Origin: Limnohabitans sp. 2KL-17
GTDB taxonomy: Bacteria; Pseudomonadota; Gammaproteobacteria; Burkholderiales; Burkholderiaceae_C
Direction of reading: 5' to 3'
DNA length: 64,000 bases
Assembly: GCF_003063415.1 (NCBI RefSeq)
Contig: NZ_NESK01000001.1
Span: forward strand, 1-64,000
The translations under genes and the position numbers were made by a program. A model generated the notes under the pieces. That model made no database searches. It was not told where the DNA came from and was given only the letters and a program-made list of their open reading frames with translations. How positions within the stretch are numbered: position 1 is the first letter of the stretch; the number at the start of each line of letters is the position of its first letter. Positions 33,391-44,000 of this stretch are shown piece after piece.

Positions 33391-33548
33391 CTTTCTGCGC
33401 ATACCCGGTCCGGCGTGGCGCTCACCACTTGCAAACTTCACAATGCCGTTTCATGCCGTGAATGGAAATGGCTTGTGATCCATCGAGTTTTGATTTCGGT
33501 TCTTCGTGAAATACGCCCGCAGCCAATGTACAATGTTGACTTGTTTTT

Positions 33549-33624
33549 GCGGGAATAGCTCAGTTGGTAGAGCGCAACCTTGCCAAGGTTGAGGTCGCGA
33601 GTTCGAATCTCGTTTCCCGCTCCA
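33549..33624 (+). tRNA. tRNA-Gly (anticodon GCC), copy 2
   Basis: Every base matches the copy at 33254-33329, including the anticodon GCC (33582-33584) and the CCA end. A good -10-like TACAAT lies at 33529-33534, 15 bases upstream, without a convincing -35. The sequence after the CCA also resembles that of copy 1, including a GTGCCAACATCTTT block at the same 13-base distance. Confidence 0.98.
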
Positions 33625-33703
33625 GATTTTCAAAGGTGTGCCAACATCTTTTAGCAAAACGGGAAGTTTATATTTCCCGCTCTGATCTAATACACCTGAT
33701 TTT

Positions 33704-33777
33704 GGCGCGATAGCAAAGCGGTTATGCAACGGATTGCAAATCCGTCTAGCCCAGTTCGACTCTGGGTCGCGCCTCCA
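33704..33777 (+). tRNA. tRNA-Cys (anticodon GCA)
   Basis: A 74-base cloverleaf with CCA encoded. The acceptor stem is GGCGCGA/TCGCGCC with discriminator T, the anticodon loop is TTGCAAA with GCA at 33736-33738, and the T-arm is CCAGTTCGACTCTGG. It is 79 bases after the second tRNA-Gly and probably on the same transcript. Confidence 0.97.
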
Positions 33778-33804
33778 AAGATTTCTCTGAGAAATCAACA
33801 ACTT

Positions 33805-33828
33805 AGCCCACTTATAGTGGGCTTTTTT
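33805..33828 (+). terminator. intrinsic terminator after tRNA-Cys
   Basis: AGCCCACT pairs perfectly with AGTGGGCT around a three-base loop and is followed by a run of T residues. It ends the Gly-Gly-Cys tRNA transcript. Confidence 0.9.
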
Positions 33829-34028
33829 GTGTCTGCGTTTTCCTCAAGATACTCTACGCCCCCCAAACCCCTGCCATGCGGGCTTCAAGGGTGTTGTTGC
33901 CCCTTCAGAACGTTAGCTGCAGAGCCTTGAAGGTCGCCCACAAGATAGCCTGAACGGTCTGACAAAGGGTTTTCACCATCCCGACAAAACAGTTGGCCCC
34001 CTAAAGTGAAAAGCCAAGGAGCTTCACC

Positions 34029-35018
34029 ATGTCACCACGTCACACCGCCCCATCTTCAATTCGCCGCAGCCTGAGCCTCATGTTGTTAGCCTGTGGCGCG
34101 TTCAGCGGCACAGGGGTTTTGGCCCAGGCTTTTCCAACCAAGCCCTTGCGCTTGGTGGTCACTTTTCCGTCGGGCGGTGCGCCTGACATCTTGGCCCGCC
34201 TCTTCAGTGAAAAGGCCCAACTGGGCTTTCCCGTTGTGGTCGACAACAAGCCCGGCGCAGGCGGCAACATCGGGGCTGACAACGTGGCCAAGTCGGTGGG
34301 TGACGGCCACACTGTCGTGATGGGCACTGTGGGCACTCATTCGATCAATGGGGCGCTGTACGAAAAAATGCCTTACGACATGGTCAAGGATTTCAGCCCG
34401 ATTTCTTTGATTGCATCGGCCCCAAACCTGCTGGTGGTCAACAACGCACTGCCTGTCAAAAGCGTGCCGGAATTGATCAGTTACATGAAGGCCAACCCGA
34501 ACAAGTTGTCGTTCGGCTCACCGGGCATCGGCACCTCGGTGCACGTGTCCGGCGAATTGTTCAAATCGCTCACGGGAACCAGCATGACGCATGTGCCCTA
34601 CAAAGGCCGGCAATACGCGATTCCTGATTTGATGGGGGGCAGCATTCAGCTCATGTTTGACAACATGCCCTCGGCTTTGCCCATGGCCAAGGAAGGCAAA
34701 ATCCGGGCTTTGGCACAGACCACCGCCACACGCTCGCCTGCCGCCCCGGATGTGCCTACCGTCGCCGAATCCGTTCCGGGATTTGAAGCTACCACCTGGT
34801 TTGCCATGTTTGCCCCGGCCAATGTGCCCCGTCCCATCATCGACAAACTCAACGCCGAAGTCGTGCGGGTGTTCAAGCTGCCCGAAGTTCAGGAACGCCT
34901 GAAAACACTGGGCCTGGACCCGGTGCTGTCCAGCCCGGATGAACTGGCTCGCTACCAGGCCACTGAAATTGCCAAATGGGCCAAGGTCGTCAAGGATTCT
35001 GGCGCGAAGGCCCAATAA
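34029..35018 (+). CDS. Bug/TctC-family periplasmic solute-binding protein
   Basis: A 329-residue binding protein of the family expanded in Burkholderiales and used with tripartite tricarboxylate (TctAB) transporters. An exported signal ends VLAQA near 33. The family pattern PTKPLRLVVTFPSGGAPDILAR, the ligand loop VVVDNKPGAGGNIGAD and VPYKG near 194 are clear. No tctA or tctB gene is nearby, as is usual for orphan Bug proteins. The ligand cannot be predicted. AAGGAG precedes the start by 8 bases. Confidence 0.92.
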   Translation: MSPRHTAPSSIRRSLSLMLLACGAFSGTGVLAQAFPTKPLRLVVTFPSGGAPDILARLFSEKAQLGFPVVVDNKPGAGGNIGADNVAKSVGDGHTVVMGTVGTHSINGALYEKMPYDMVKDFSPISLIASAPNLLVVNNALPVKSVPELISYMKANPNKLSFGSPGIGTSVHVSGELFKSLTGTSMTHVPYKGRQYAIPDLMGGSIQLMFDNMPSALPMAKEGKIRALAQTTATRSPAAPDVPTVAESVPGFEATTWFAMFAPANVPRPIIDKLNAEVVRVFKLPEVQERLKTLGLDPVLSSPDELARYQATEIAKWAKVVKDSGAKAQ

Positions 35019-35191
35019 ATTCGTACATCAACGAAATACTTGGCCTTCGCAAAGGGCATCAAACGGTCGACTGACTCAGTGCTTGTGCAAGGCGAAAGCG
35101 CAACGCTACGTCGTTGGCCGATTTGAAAAATGCCAAGCTTCGGGGGATCACATTGGGGCAGCGTCCATAATCAATCCCCTTTGGTGTTCAC

Positions 35192-35488
35192 ATGCACGCG
35201 TTGAGTGAACCCGGATCCCCTCGAAATAGCCACAAGATGACCCACGAATTGAATCCCGAAAATGTATTGAATAAAACAGCGATGTGTGTGCCCTGCTCGG
35301 GCATTCAGCGCAACTGGCGCAGGGCGCCCGGACATGCAGAGTTGGTGCAAGGCGCCAACCGCAAAGAGCAGCGTGCATCAGGCCAGGTCAACATCACCCA
35401 GTACCGCTGTGACCGTTGCGGTACAGCCTGGGAATATGAGAACAACAAAACAGACCAGCGCGCTGGATGGACGGTCGTGGGCCCATAA
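35192..35488 (+). CDS. small zinc-ribbon-like protein of unknown function
   Basis: A 98-residue (or 83-residue, if ATG 35237 is the start) protein that I do not recognise. It has two C-x2-C pairs, CVPC near 32-35 and CDRC near 73-76, that could hold one zinc ion. A conserved-looking end, GTAWEYENNKTDQRAGW, follows. No signal peptide or membrane segment is seen and neither start has a good ribosome site. It stands alone between the Bug protein and the convergent ABC-F gene. Confidence 0.6.
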   Translation: MHALSEPGSPRNSHKMTHELNPENVLNKTAMCVPCSGIQRNWRRAPGHAELVQGANRKEQRASGQVNITQYRCDRCGTAWEYENNKTDQRAGWTVVGP

Positions 35489-35550
35489 ACAGGGGTGTGC
35501 CAAGAACCGGGGCCTCATCAGCAGGCCCGGTTGGATTCAAGCCACAGGGC

Positions 35551-37548
35551 TCAGGCGGTGGCTTCGAGTTGTGAGCTCAGTTCAAGCCAGCGCTCTTCCA
35601 GCGTTGCCACTTCATCGGCCAAGGCTTTCAGGCGGCGACCTGCATCGGCCATTTCGGTCGGGAGCATGCTGGTGGTGAGCCGCTGCTCCAGCTGACTCTT
35701 TTCCAGGCCGATGCTGGCCATGCGTTGCTCGTTTTGTTCGAGTTCACGTTTCAAGGGCCGTGTTTGAGCGGTCTGCTGTTGGCGCTTTTGGGCATCCAGC
35801 TTGCGCTGCTCGGCGTTGCTGAGCATGGGGTTATCGGCCAATACGGGTGCCGCTGGCGTGGCAACGGCCATGGCCACCGCTGGCACTGCGATCGCGCTGG
35901 CCAACTCGCGGGCCGAGTTCTTGGCCGCTTCGCGCAGTCGCTTGGATTCATCCAGCAAATAGCGCTGGTAATCGTCCAGATCGCCGTCAAACGGATCCAC
36001 TTTGCCGCGTCCGACCATCCAGAATTCATCACACACGGCACGCAGCAATGCGCGGTCATGGCTGACCAGCATGACGGTGCCTTCAAACTCGTTGAGGGCC
36101 ATCGACAAGGCTTCGCGTGTGGCCAGGTCCAGGTGGTTGGTGGGTTCGTCCAGCAGCAGCAGGTTGGGGCGCTGCCACACGATCATGGCCAGCACCAGGC
36201 GTGCTTTTTCGCCACCGCTCATGGTGCCCACGGTCTGCTTGACCATGTCGCCACTGAAGTTGAACGTCCCCAGGTAGTTGCGAAGATCTTGTTCTCGGCT
36301 CGGCTCGCCGCTGTTGGGCCCGAGCTCTTTGGCCAGTCGGATCATGTGTTCCAGCGGGTTGTCTTGTGGGCGAAGCACGTCGAGTTCTTGCTGGGCAAAA
36401 TAGCCGATGTTCAGTCCTTTGCCCTCGGTAAGCGTGCCCGCCAGCAGCGGCATGGTGCGCGCAACGGTTTTCACCAGGGTCGATTTGCCCTGGCCGTTGG
36501 CACCCAAAATACCGATCCGTTGCCCAGCCAGTACCGATTTGCTAACGCCTTGCAGGATGGCTTTGGGTTCATCGTCCACGGTGTAACCAAAATTGGCTTC
36601 GCTGATGGCCAGCATGGGGTTAGGCAGATTGTTGGGTTCCTTGAAGCCAAAGGTGAATTCGGCATCGGCCAACAAGGGGGCCACTTTTTCCATGCGTTCC
36701 AGCGCCTTGACCCGGCTTTGTGCCTGCTTGGCTTTGCTGGCTTGTGCCTTGAAGCGGTTGATGAACTTTTGCAGGTGGGCGATCTTGTCTTGCTGTTTGG
36801 AAAATGAAGCCTGTTGCAGCTCCATTTGTTGCGAGCGCAAGATCTCAAACGCGCTGTAGTTGCCGCCGTATCGCGTCAATTTGGCATGGTCGATGTGCAG
36901 GGTGACGTCGGTCACCGCGTCCAGAAACTCCCGGTCATGGCTGATCACGATCATGGTGCCTGCGTAGCGCTGCAACCAGGCTTCCAGCCAAACCAGGGCG
37001 TCCAGGTCCAAGTGGTTGGTGGGTTCGTCCAGCAGCAAGATATCAGAGGGGCACATCAGGGCGCGCGCCAGCTGCAAGCGCATTCGCCAGCCACCCGAGA
37101 AACTGTTCACGGGGTTGTTGAGTTCGTCGACCCGGAATCCCAGTCCCAAAATCAGGGCTTCGGCACGGGGCAAGGCATCATGGTCGCCTGCATCGGCTAG
37201 GTCGGTGTAGACGTGCGCCATTTCCATGCCGTCACCGCTGGCCTCGGCAGCCACCAGGCGTTGGCGCAGTTCAGCCAGGCGTGTATCGCCCTCCAATACA
37301 AACTCTGCTGCCGCCTGGTCGGTCTCGGGCATGTTTTGCGCCACTTGCCCCATCCTCCAGTTGCGCGGCATGTCAAAGTCGCCGCCATCTTCGTTCAAGG
37401 TGCCGTTGAACAGGGCAAACAAGGTGGACTTGCCCGCACCGTTGCGCCCGACCAGCCCGACCTTTTCTCCGGGGTTGAGGGTGACCGAGGCTTGGTCAAG
37501 CAGCACTTTGGCGCCGCGGCGAAGGGTAACGTTTTTAAGGTTGATCAT
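35551..37548 (-). CDS. ABC-F ATPase (YheS-like)
   Basis: A 665-residue soluble protein with two ATP-binding cassettes and no membrane domain, as in translation-associated ABC-F proteins. Cassette 1 has GLVGRNGAGKSTL near 33-45, signature NSFSGGWRMRLQLA and Walker B ILLLDEPTNHLDL. Cassette 2 has GILGANGQGKSTL, signature GTMSGGEKARLVLA and LLLLDEPTNHLDL. The linker between them (about 235-310) is the charged P-site tRNA-interaction arm. A proline/alanine-rich stretch near 555-575 leads to a C-terminal coiled coil. It probably resolves particular ribosome stalls. Confidence 0.92.
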   Translation of the reverse strand: MINLKNVTLRRGAKVLLDQASVTLNPGEKVGLVGRNGAGKSTLFALFNGTLNEDGGDFDMPRNWRMGQVAQNMPETDQAAAEFVLEGDTRLAELRQRLVAAEASGDGMEMAHVYTDLADAGDHDALPRAEALILGLGFRVDELNNPVNSFSGGWRMRLQLARALMCPSDILLLDEPTNHLDLDALVWLEAWLQRYAGTMIVISHDREFLDAVTDVTLHIDHAKLTRYGGNYSAFEILRSQQMELQQASFSKQQDKIAHLQKFINRFKAQASKAKQAQSRVKALERMEKVAPLLADAEFTFGFKEPNNLPNPMLAISEANFGYTVDDEPKAILQGVSKSVLAGQRIGILGANGQGKSTLVKTVARTMPLLAGTLTEGKGLNIGYFAQQELDVLRPQDNPLEHMIRLAKELGPNSGEPSREQDLRNYLGTFNFSGDMVKQTVGTMSGGEKARLVLAMIVWQRPNLLLLDEPTNHLDLATREALSMALNEFEGTVMLVSHDRALLRAVCDEFWMVGRGKVDPFDGDLDDYQRYLLDESKRLREAAKNSARELASAIAVPAVAMAVATPAAPVLADNPMLSNAEQRKLDAQKRQQQTAQTRPLKRELEQNEQRMASIGLEKSQLEQRLTTSMLPTEMADAGRRLKALADEVATLEERWLELSSQLEATA

Positions 37549-37560
37549 GAAAAATGCGTT

Positions 37561-37585
37561 AGGGAGCGGTCTCCGACCGCGATGA
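37561..37585 (+). repeat. REP-like palindromic element, copy 1
   Basis: AGGGAGCGGTCTCCGACCGC leads on to GATGA. A perfect GCGGTC-TCC-GACCGC hairpin follows a G(T/G)AGG-type head, the layout of extragenic palindromes of Pseudomonas and relatives (head, then GC-rich stem). It is paired with an inverted, slightly different copy 20 bases away. Confidence 0.6.
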
Positions 37586-37600
37586 AAATGCTGTTGAACT

Positions 37601-37628
37601 GTGTGCGGTCAGAGGCCGCTGCTACAGC
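37601..37628 (-). repeat. REP-like palindromic element, copy 2 (inverted)
   Basis: On the minus strand it reads CGCTGTAGCAGCGGCCTCTG and then ACCGCACA, giving a GCGGCC-TCT-GACCGC stem with one G-T pair behind a TGTAGCAG head. It faces copy 1 in the opposite direction, so the two make a BIME-like pair between the YheS-like gene and prmB; the last bases overlap the prmB stop. Confidence 0.55.
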
Positions 37629-38500
37629 GATAAAAGTGCTTCACGGGTGATCAGTAAAACCTGGTCATCGCCAGCGCTGGTTTCAAGCCAGACCACTTCC
37701 AGGTCGGGAAAAGCGGCTTCAAAGTGTTCACATTCGTGACCGATCTCGAGGATCAGTACCGCGTTTTCGCTCATGCGTGCTGGCGCGTCGCGCAGCAATT
37801 GACGGACAAAGTCCATGCCATCTGTGCCACCAGTCAAAGCCAGCGCGGGCTCGGCGCGGTATTCGGCGGGTAATTCGTCCATGCTGGCCTGGCACACATA
37901 GGGCGGGTTGCACAGTATCAGATCAAACCGGCCGGGCACGCTGGCCAGGCCATCACTGTGCACCAATTTGACGCGATCTTGCACGCCATGGCGCTCAATG
38001 TTGATGGCGGCCACTGCCAGTGCGTCGTCAGAAATATCGGCCCCAGTGACCATCACCTCGGGCCAGGCCAGTGCCGCCAGCACGGCCAGGCTGCCATTGC
38101 CGGTGCAAAGGTCCAACACGTGTTGGGTTTGCTCACTCAGCCAGGCGTCGATGGTGCCTTCGGCCAGTACCTCGGCAATCAGGCTGCGCGGCACGATGGC
38201 GCGCTCGTCGATGTAAAAAGACACACCCTGCAACCAGGCTTCTCGGGTCAGGTAGGCGGCGGGCTTGCGGGTGGCAATGCGTTCTTCGATCAAGGCCGTG
38301 CAGGCTTCAAGCTGTTCAGGTGTGATGGCTTGGTGGGGCAGGGTGTCCAGTTCGGTGTCGAGCGGCAGGCCCAACCGCCACAGCACCAGCCAGGCAGCTT
38401 CGTCAAAAGCATTGAGTGTGCCGTGGCCAAAAGCCACGCCTGCATCTTGCAGGCGTTTGGCCAATGGCTCGATCAACGCAAACAGGGTCAATGCGCTCAT
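37622..38500 (-). CDS. prmB: ribosomal protein L3 glutamine methyltransferase
   Basis: PrmB methylates a glutamine of ribosomal protein L3. The 292-residue protein has the HemK/PrmC-family layout: a helical N-terminal substrate domain (residues 1-110), a SAM-binding [16 protein letters not shown] near 128, [18 protein letters not shown], and the catalytic LILCNPPYV near 205. PRSLIAEVL just before the SAM motif is typical of PrmB rather than PrmC. Its ATG overlaps the dapE stop (ATGA). Confidence 0.93.
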   Translation of the reverse strand: MSALTLFALIEPLAKRLQDAGVAFGHGTLNAFDEAAWLVLWRLGLPLDTELDTLPHQAITPEQLEACTALIEERIATRKPAAYLTREAWLQGVSFYIDERAIVPRSLIAEVLAEGTIDAWLSEQTQHVLDLCTGNGSLAVLAALAWPEVMVTGADISDDALAVAAINIERHGVQDRVKLVHSDGLASVPGRFDLILCNPPYVCQASMDELPAEYRAEPALALTGGTDGMDFVRQLLRDAPARMSENAVLILEIGHECEHFEAAFPDLEVVWLETSAGDDQVLLITREALLSL

Positions 38501-39660
38501 GCAGACAACCCTGCGTTGAGCTTTTCCAAAGTCCGGCGGTAGATGTTTTTCAGTGGCGCAATGTCGGCCAGTGCCACATGCTCGTTGATCTTATGAATGG
38601 TCGCATTAGGCGGCCCACACTCGACCACCTGGGGGCAAATCTGGGCAATGAAGCGGCCATCGCTGGTGCCGCCAGTCGTCGAAAGTTCGGTGGCCAAGCC
38701 GGTTTCGTCACGGATGGCCAACTGAACAGCGGCCACCAGCGTGCCTGGCGTGGTCAAAAACGGCAGACCACCGAGGGTCCAACTCAGCGCGTACTCGAGG
38801 CCATGCTGGTCCAAAACGGCGAGTAAGCGCTGCTGCAAGCTTTCGGGGGTGGACTCGGTGCAAAAGCGGAAATTGAAATCCACCACGCAGTCGCCCGGGA
38901 TCACGTTGCCCGCGCCCGTGCCCGCATGGATGTTGCTCACCTGCCAGCTGGTGGGTTGAAAAAAGGCGTTGCCCTCGTCCCAGCGCGTCGACACCAATTC
39001 GGCCAGCGCCGGGGCCAGGCGGTGGATCGGGTTGTCGGCCAAGTGGGGGTAGGCGATGTGTCCCTGCACGCCCTTCACGGTGAGCTTACCGCTCAGGGTG
39101 CCACGACGTCCGTTTTTGATCATGTCACCGGTTTGCTGCACCGAGGTGGGCTCGCCCACAATGCAAAACTGCGGCGCTTGGCCACGACTGACCAGTTGTT
39201 TGCAAACCACCACGGTGCCATCCAGGGCCGGGCCTTCTTCGTCGCTGGTCAGTAAAAAAGCGATGCCCAGTTCAGGGTCGGGTGTGGTGGCGAGAAATTC
39301 CTGAACAGCCACCACCATGGCCGCCAGCGAGGTTTTCATGTCGCTCGCGCCCCGGCCAAAGAGCTTGCCATCGCGGTGGGTGGGGGTGAAGGGGTCGCTG
39401 TCCCATTGCGTGAGTGGACCGGTGGGCACCACATCGGTGTGTCCCGCAAAAGCCAAAGTCTGTCCTGAACGGCCTGAACGTTTGGCCCACAGGTTGCGGA
39501 CCCGAAAGTTGTCAGGACCGGAATCTATGAATTCGCAAACAAAGCCAAGTGGCATGAGTGCATCGACGATCAGGTCCATGCACCCTGAGTCATCAGGTGT
39601 GACCGATGGCTTCGCGATCAATTGTTCGGCCAGCCGAAGGGTGTTGTGACAAGTGCTCAT
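38497..39660 (-). CDS. dapE: succinyl-diaminopimelate desuccinylase
   Basis: DapE removes succinate from N-succinyl-LL-diaminopimelate in lysine and peptidoglycan synthesis. The 387-residue M20 metallopeptidase shows [12 protein letters not shown] near 70 (metal His and catalytic Asp), [15 protein letters not shown] near 100, [12 protein letters not shown] near 135 (catalytic Glu) and the dimerisation lid. [12 protein letters not shown] near 325 is the substrate-binding signature. Start and stop overlap the dapC stop and prmB start, each as ATGA. Confidence 0.96.
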   Translation of the reverse strand: MSTCHNTLRLAEQLIAKPSVTPDDSGCMDLIVDALMPLGFVCEFIDSGPDNFRVRNLWAKRSGRSGQTLAFAGHTDVVPTGPLTQWDSDPFTPTHRDGKLFGRGASDMKTSLAAMVVAVQEFLATTPDPELGIAFLLTSDEEGPALDGTVVVCKQLVSRGQAPQFCIVGEPTSVQQTGDMIKNGRRGTLSGKLTVKGVQGHIAYPHLADNPIHRLAPALAELVSTRWDEGNAFFQPTSWQVSNIHAGTGAGNVIPGDCVVDFNFRFCTESTPESLQQRLLAVLDQHGLEYALSWTLGGLPFLTTPGTLVAAVQLAIRDETGLATELSTTGGTSDGRFIAQICPQVVECGPPNATIHKINEHVALADIAPLKNIYRRTLEKLNAGLSA

Positions 39661-40877
39661 GCTGAGGCCTTGCTGGGGTTGGCACGCACAAAGCGGGCGA
39701 TGCGGTGGGCGGCTTCAAGGCATTCGGCGGTGTCGGCCACTAGCGCCATGCGGATGCGGCCTTGCCCGGGATTTTTGCCATTGAATTCACGTGCCAGGTA
39801 GCTCCCGGGCAGCACCGTCACGCTTTCGGCCTTAAAAAGGGCTTGGGCGAACGCAGCGTCATCACCTTGCCAAGCTTCAGGCACACCTGCCCAAAGATAA
39901 AAGCTGGCATCAGGCAACTTCACATCCAGCACTTCGGCCAACACGGGCGTGACCTGGGCGAACTTGGTTCGGTACAGGTTGCGGTTGTCCACCACATGGC
40001 TCTCGTCGCCCCAGGCGGCGATGCTGGCAGCCTGGACCACTGGGCTCATGGCACTGCCGTGGTAGGTGCGGTAGAGCAAAAAGGCTTTGATGATGGCTGC
40101 GTCACCCGCCACAAATCCACTGCGCAGCCCGGGCACATTGCTGCGTTTGCTCAGGCTGGTGAAGGTGATCAGGCCTTTAAAGTCGGTTCGTCCCAGCTTG
40201 TGGGCCGCTTCCAGGCCGCCTAAGGGTGCTTCTTCGCGGAAATAAATCTCGCTGTAGCACTCGTCCGAGGCGATCACAAAACCGTACTGGTCTGACAGGT
40301 CAAACAGCTTTTGCCATTCAGGCAAGGGCATCACCGCGCCTGTGGGGTTGCCTGGTGAGCAAACAAACAGCAGTTGTGTGCGGGCCCAAACCTCGGCAGG
40401 CACGCTGTCCCAGTCGATGGCAAAGTTGCGCGCCGGGTCGCTGGGCACGTAATAAGGCGTGGCCCCGGAAAGCAAGGCTGCACCTTCATAAATTTGGTAA
40501 AAAGGATTGGGGCTGACCACAGTAGCACCCGTTTGGGTCGGGTCAATCACGGTTTGTGTCAGTGCAAACAACGCTTCGCGGGAGCCGTTGACCGGCAGGA
40601 TCTGTGTGGCCGCATTCAACACCAGGTTGTGGCGGCTTTTGAGCCAGGCAGCACAAGCCTGGCGCAGGGCCGGTTCGCCCGCTGTGGCGGGGTAGGCCGA
40701 CAGACCGGTGGTGACAGAAGCCTTGAGCGTTTCCTGAATGAACACCGGGGTGGCATGTTTGGGCTCACCGATGCCCAGACTGATGGGCTTGATGGTGGGG
40801 TTGGGCGTAACAGACGAAAACAGTTGTTTCAGCCGTTCAAAGGGATAGGGCTGAAGCTTGGCTAGAAGGGGATTCAT
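39657..40877 (-). CDS. dapC: N-succinyldiaminopimelate aminotransferase
   Basis: DapC catalyses the step just before DapE. The 406-residue fold-type I PLP aminotransferase has [10 protein letters not shown] near 36, [15 protein letters not shown], the cofactor-binding [13 protein letters not shown] near 170, [10 protein letters not shown] and the PLP lysine in [16 protein letters not shown] near 240. ATG 40877 (MNPLLAKL) is preferred over an in-frame start seven codons upstream. It is the first gene of a tightly coupled dapC-dapE-prmB operon. Confidence 0.94.
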   Translation of the reverse strand: MNPLLAKLQPYPFERLKQLFSSVTPNPTIKPISLGIGEPKHATPVFIQETLKASVTTGLSAYPATAGEPALRQACAAWLKSRHNLVLNAATQILPVNGSREALFALTQTVIDPTQTGATVVSPNPFYQIYEGAALLSGATPYYVPSDPARNFAIDWDSVPAEVWARTQLLFVCSPGNPTGAVMPLPEWQKLFDLSDQYGFVIASDECYSEIYFREEAPLGGLEAAHKLGRTDFKGLITFTSLSKRSNVPGLRSGFVAGDAAIIKAFLLYRTYHGSAMSPVVQAASIAAWGDESHVVDNRNLYRTKFAQVTPVLAEVLDVKLPDASFYLWAGVPEAWQGDDAAFAQALFKAESVTVLPGSYLAREFNGKNPGQGRIRMALVADTAECLEAAHRIARFVRANPSKASA

Positions 40878-40939
40878 ACCTCGATTATCCGGGATCATCC
40901 GGGCATGCTTGCTGGGTTAATATTGAAGACTGTTCAGAC

Positions 40940-40960
40940 AGCCTGGATTCAGGCTTTTTG
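40940..40960 (+). terminator. terminator-like hairpin in the dapC-smc gap
   Basis: AGCCTG pairs with CAGGCT around GATT and is followed by TTTTG. No plus-strand gene ends here, since dapC diverges, so in the smc leader it could act as an attenuator or be accidental. Confidence 0.4.
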
Positions 40961-41023
40961 CACCGGATGGCGATGTCAGTTTTTCGTCATTTTGTATTCA
41001 CTTTTTAGATTGTTCTGGCCGCT

Positions 41024-44000
41024 GTGCGTCTCAATTCCATCAAGCTTTCAGGCTTTAAATCGTTCGCCGAACCGACCAACTTCTTGCTGCCCGGGCAATT
41101 GGTGGGCGTGGTCGGCCCCAATGGTTGTGGCAAGTCCAACATCATGGATGCGGTGCGCTGGGTCTTGGGCGAGTCCAAAGCGTCCGAATTGCGTGGTGAA
41201 TCCATGCAGGACGTTATCTTCAACGGCACCAACACCCGCAAGCCAGCCAGTCGTGCCAGCGTGGAACTGGTCTTTGACAACGCCGATCACCGCGCAGGTG
41301 GTCAGTGGGGCCAGTTTGCCGAGATCGCTGTCAAGCGCGTGCTGACACGCGACGGCAACAGCAGTTACTACATCAACAACCAGACTGTGCGCCGCCGTGA
41401 CGTTCAGGATGTGTTTCTCGGTACTGGCCTGGGGCCCCGCGCCTACGCCATCATCGGCCAGGGCACCATCAGCCGCATCATTGAGTCGCGCCCCGAAGAG
41501 CTGCGTCTGTTCCTCGAAGAGGCTGCGGGAGTCTCCAAATACAAAGAGCGCCGCCGCGAGACCGAAAACCGCTTATCCGATACCCGTGAGAACCTGACCC
41601 GGGTCGACGACATCCTGCGCGAGTTGAACGCCAACCTCGAAAAACTCGAAAAGCAAGCCGAAGTAGCCTTGCGTTACAACAACTTGCAAGCAGACAGCTC
41701 GCTCAAGCAGCATCAGCTGTGGTTTTTAAAACGTCGCGATGCAGAAACCGACCAGGGCCGCATGAAGGCCGATGTGGACAAAGCGGTGAACGACCTGGAG
41801 TCACGCATGGCCGATCTGCGCCATGTTGAAGCCGATCTGGAGGCCATCCGACAGGCGCATTACGCGGCGGGGGATCAGGTTAATCAGGCGCAGGGTGCTT
41901 TGTACGAGGCCAGCGCCGAAGTGGGGCGGCTTGAAGCCGAAATTCGTTTTGTGGTCGAAGGCCGCCAGCGTGCCGAGCAGCGATTGCAGCAGTTGGTCGC
42001 GCAAACGGCTGAATGGGGCACCCGCAGTCAGGATGCGCAAGCCGAGCTGGAAACACTCTCAGAGCAAGCGGCTTTGGCCGAAGACCAGAGCATGACGCTG
42101 GCCGCCCAGGTCGAAGACCAGGCCACGGCCTTGCCCGATCTGGAGGAAGCCCTGCGCAAAGCCCAAAACGATGCCAATGCCCAACGCGCCAGTGTGGTGC
42201 AGGTGCAGCAGCAAATTGGTGTTTTGGCAGCAGACCAGCGCAACATTGAAGAGCAATCACGCCAACTCGATCAGCGCCGCGAGCGCCTGTTGACCGACCG
42301 CAACGCGCTGGCTGCGCCCGATGAAGCCCGCCTGCAATCGCTTCAAGAACAATTGGCTGCGGTCGAAGCCCAGTCGGCGGAGTCCGAGGCCCGTTTGCAC
42401 GATTTGCAAGAACAAGTTCCCGCTTTGGACGAAGACCGCCGCACGCGCCAAAAGGCCGTCAACGAAGAGTCTGCGCGTCTGGCTGATTTGAGCGCCCGCA
42501 TCGAAGCACTCAGGGCCTTGCAGGAAAAAGTCCGCACAGACGGTAAGCTCAAACCTTGGCTGGTGAAACACGGCATGGATGGGCTGGAGGGCTTGTGGAG
42601 CCGCATTCACATTGAGTCGGGTTGGGAAAATGCCCTTGAATCGGCCCTGCGTGAACGCCTGTCAGCGCTGGAGGTGTCGCGCCTGGACATGGTGCGCGCT
42701 TTTGCAAACGATGCACCGCCTGCCAAACTGACATTCTTCAGCCCGCCCTTGGTGTCTTTGGCGGTCACTGACCCATCGCGTGGCTTGCCCGGCAGCTGCC
42801 GCCCCCTGGCAGATTACCTGCGCATTTCCGATGCCGGACTGCTGGCATTGCTGACCGACTGGCTGCAAGGGTGCTTCACCGCCCCCAGCATGGAAGACGC
42901 GCTGACTTGGCGCAGCCAGCTCAAGCCCGGCGAGACCCTGCTGGTGCAAGCGGGCCATGCTGTGGACCTGAACAGCGTGGTGTTTTACGCCCAGGATTCG
43001 GAGCAAGCGGGTTTGCTGGCGCGCGCTCAGGAGATTGAAAACCTCGACAAGCAGCAGCGCGCCCAAACCCTGATATCTGAAGAAAGCCGCAGCGCCCTGA
43101 TTCGGGCTGAAGCGGCTTACGCTGATGCCTCGCAGCGGCTGATCATCGTGCGACGCGAAGCCAGCGAAAGCCTGTCTCGTGCGCACGAAGTGCAAGTTGA
43201 AACCCTGCGTTTGTCACAGTTGGTCGCGCAAACCCGTGCCCGCAGCGAACAAATCAGCAACGATCTGGCCGAAGTCGAGGCCTTGCTCGATGAGTTGCAA
43301 GAACGCCGGGTCACCGCAGAAGCCCGCTTTGAAGAGCTGGATATGCAGTTAGCTGACACCCAGGAACGCCATGCCCAACTGGATGAGCGCGTCATTCAGG
43401 CCGAGCGCAAGCTGGCCGAATGCCGTGAACAACAACGCAGCCTGGAGCGTCGCGCACAGGAAGCCCAGTACTCGCAGCGCAGCCTGGATGCCCGCCGCGC
43501 CGAGTTAAACCGGACCATCGAGACGGCGCACCAACAAGTCAGCAGCATCGACGCCGAAATGCAGCGTGCCCGCGATGAGTTGAGTCGCCTCACCGATGCC
43601 GCAGCGCAAGCCGGTTTGCAAAACGTCCTGGCTGTCAAGATGGAGCGAGAGCAAGCCCTGGCTGCCCGCCGCAGTGCCTACGATGACCTGACTGCCAAGT
43701 TGCGCGCAAGTGATGAGCGGCGTGTCGGCTTCGAACGCGAACTGGACCCCTTGCGCCAGCGCATCACTGATTTGCAACTCAAGGAACAAGCCGCGCGCCT
43801 TGGCCTGGAGCAGTACGCACAACTTTTGGCCGATGCCCAGGCTGACCTCGATGCCGTCGCCCTGTCCATTGAAGTGGGCCAGGTACGCGTGACTGGCTTG
43901 CAAGGTGAAATCGACCGCATCCACCGGGAAATCACGGCTCTGGGTCCAGTCAATTTGGCCGCATTGGAAGAGCTGACCACATCCCGCGAGCGCAAGACCT

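Noticed and set aside
33254..33828. tRNA cluster as integration site of a genomic island
   Set aside because: No integrase, no repeated tRNA 3-prime end at distance and no change in gene type on either side; the second Gly copy is a local duplication.
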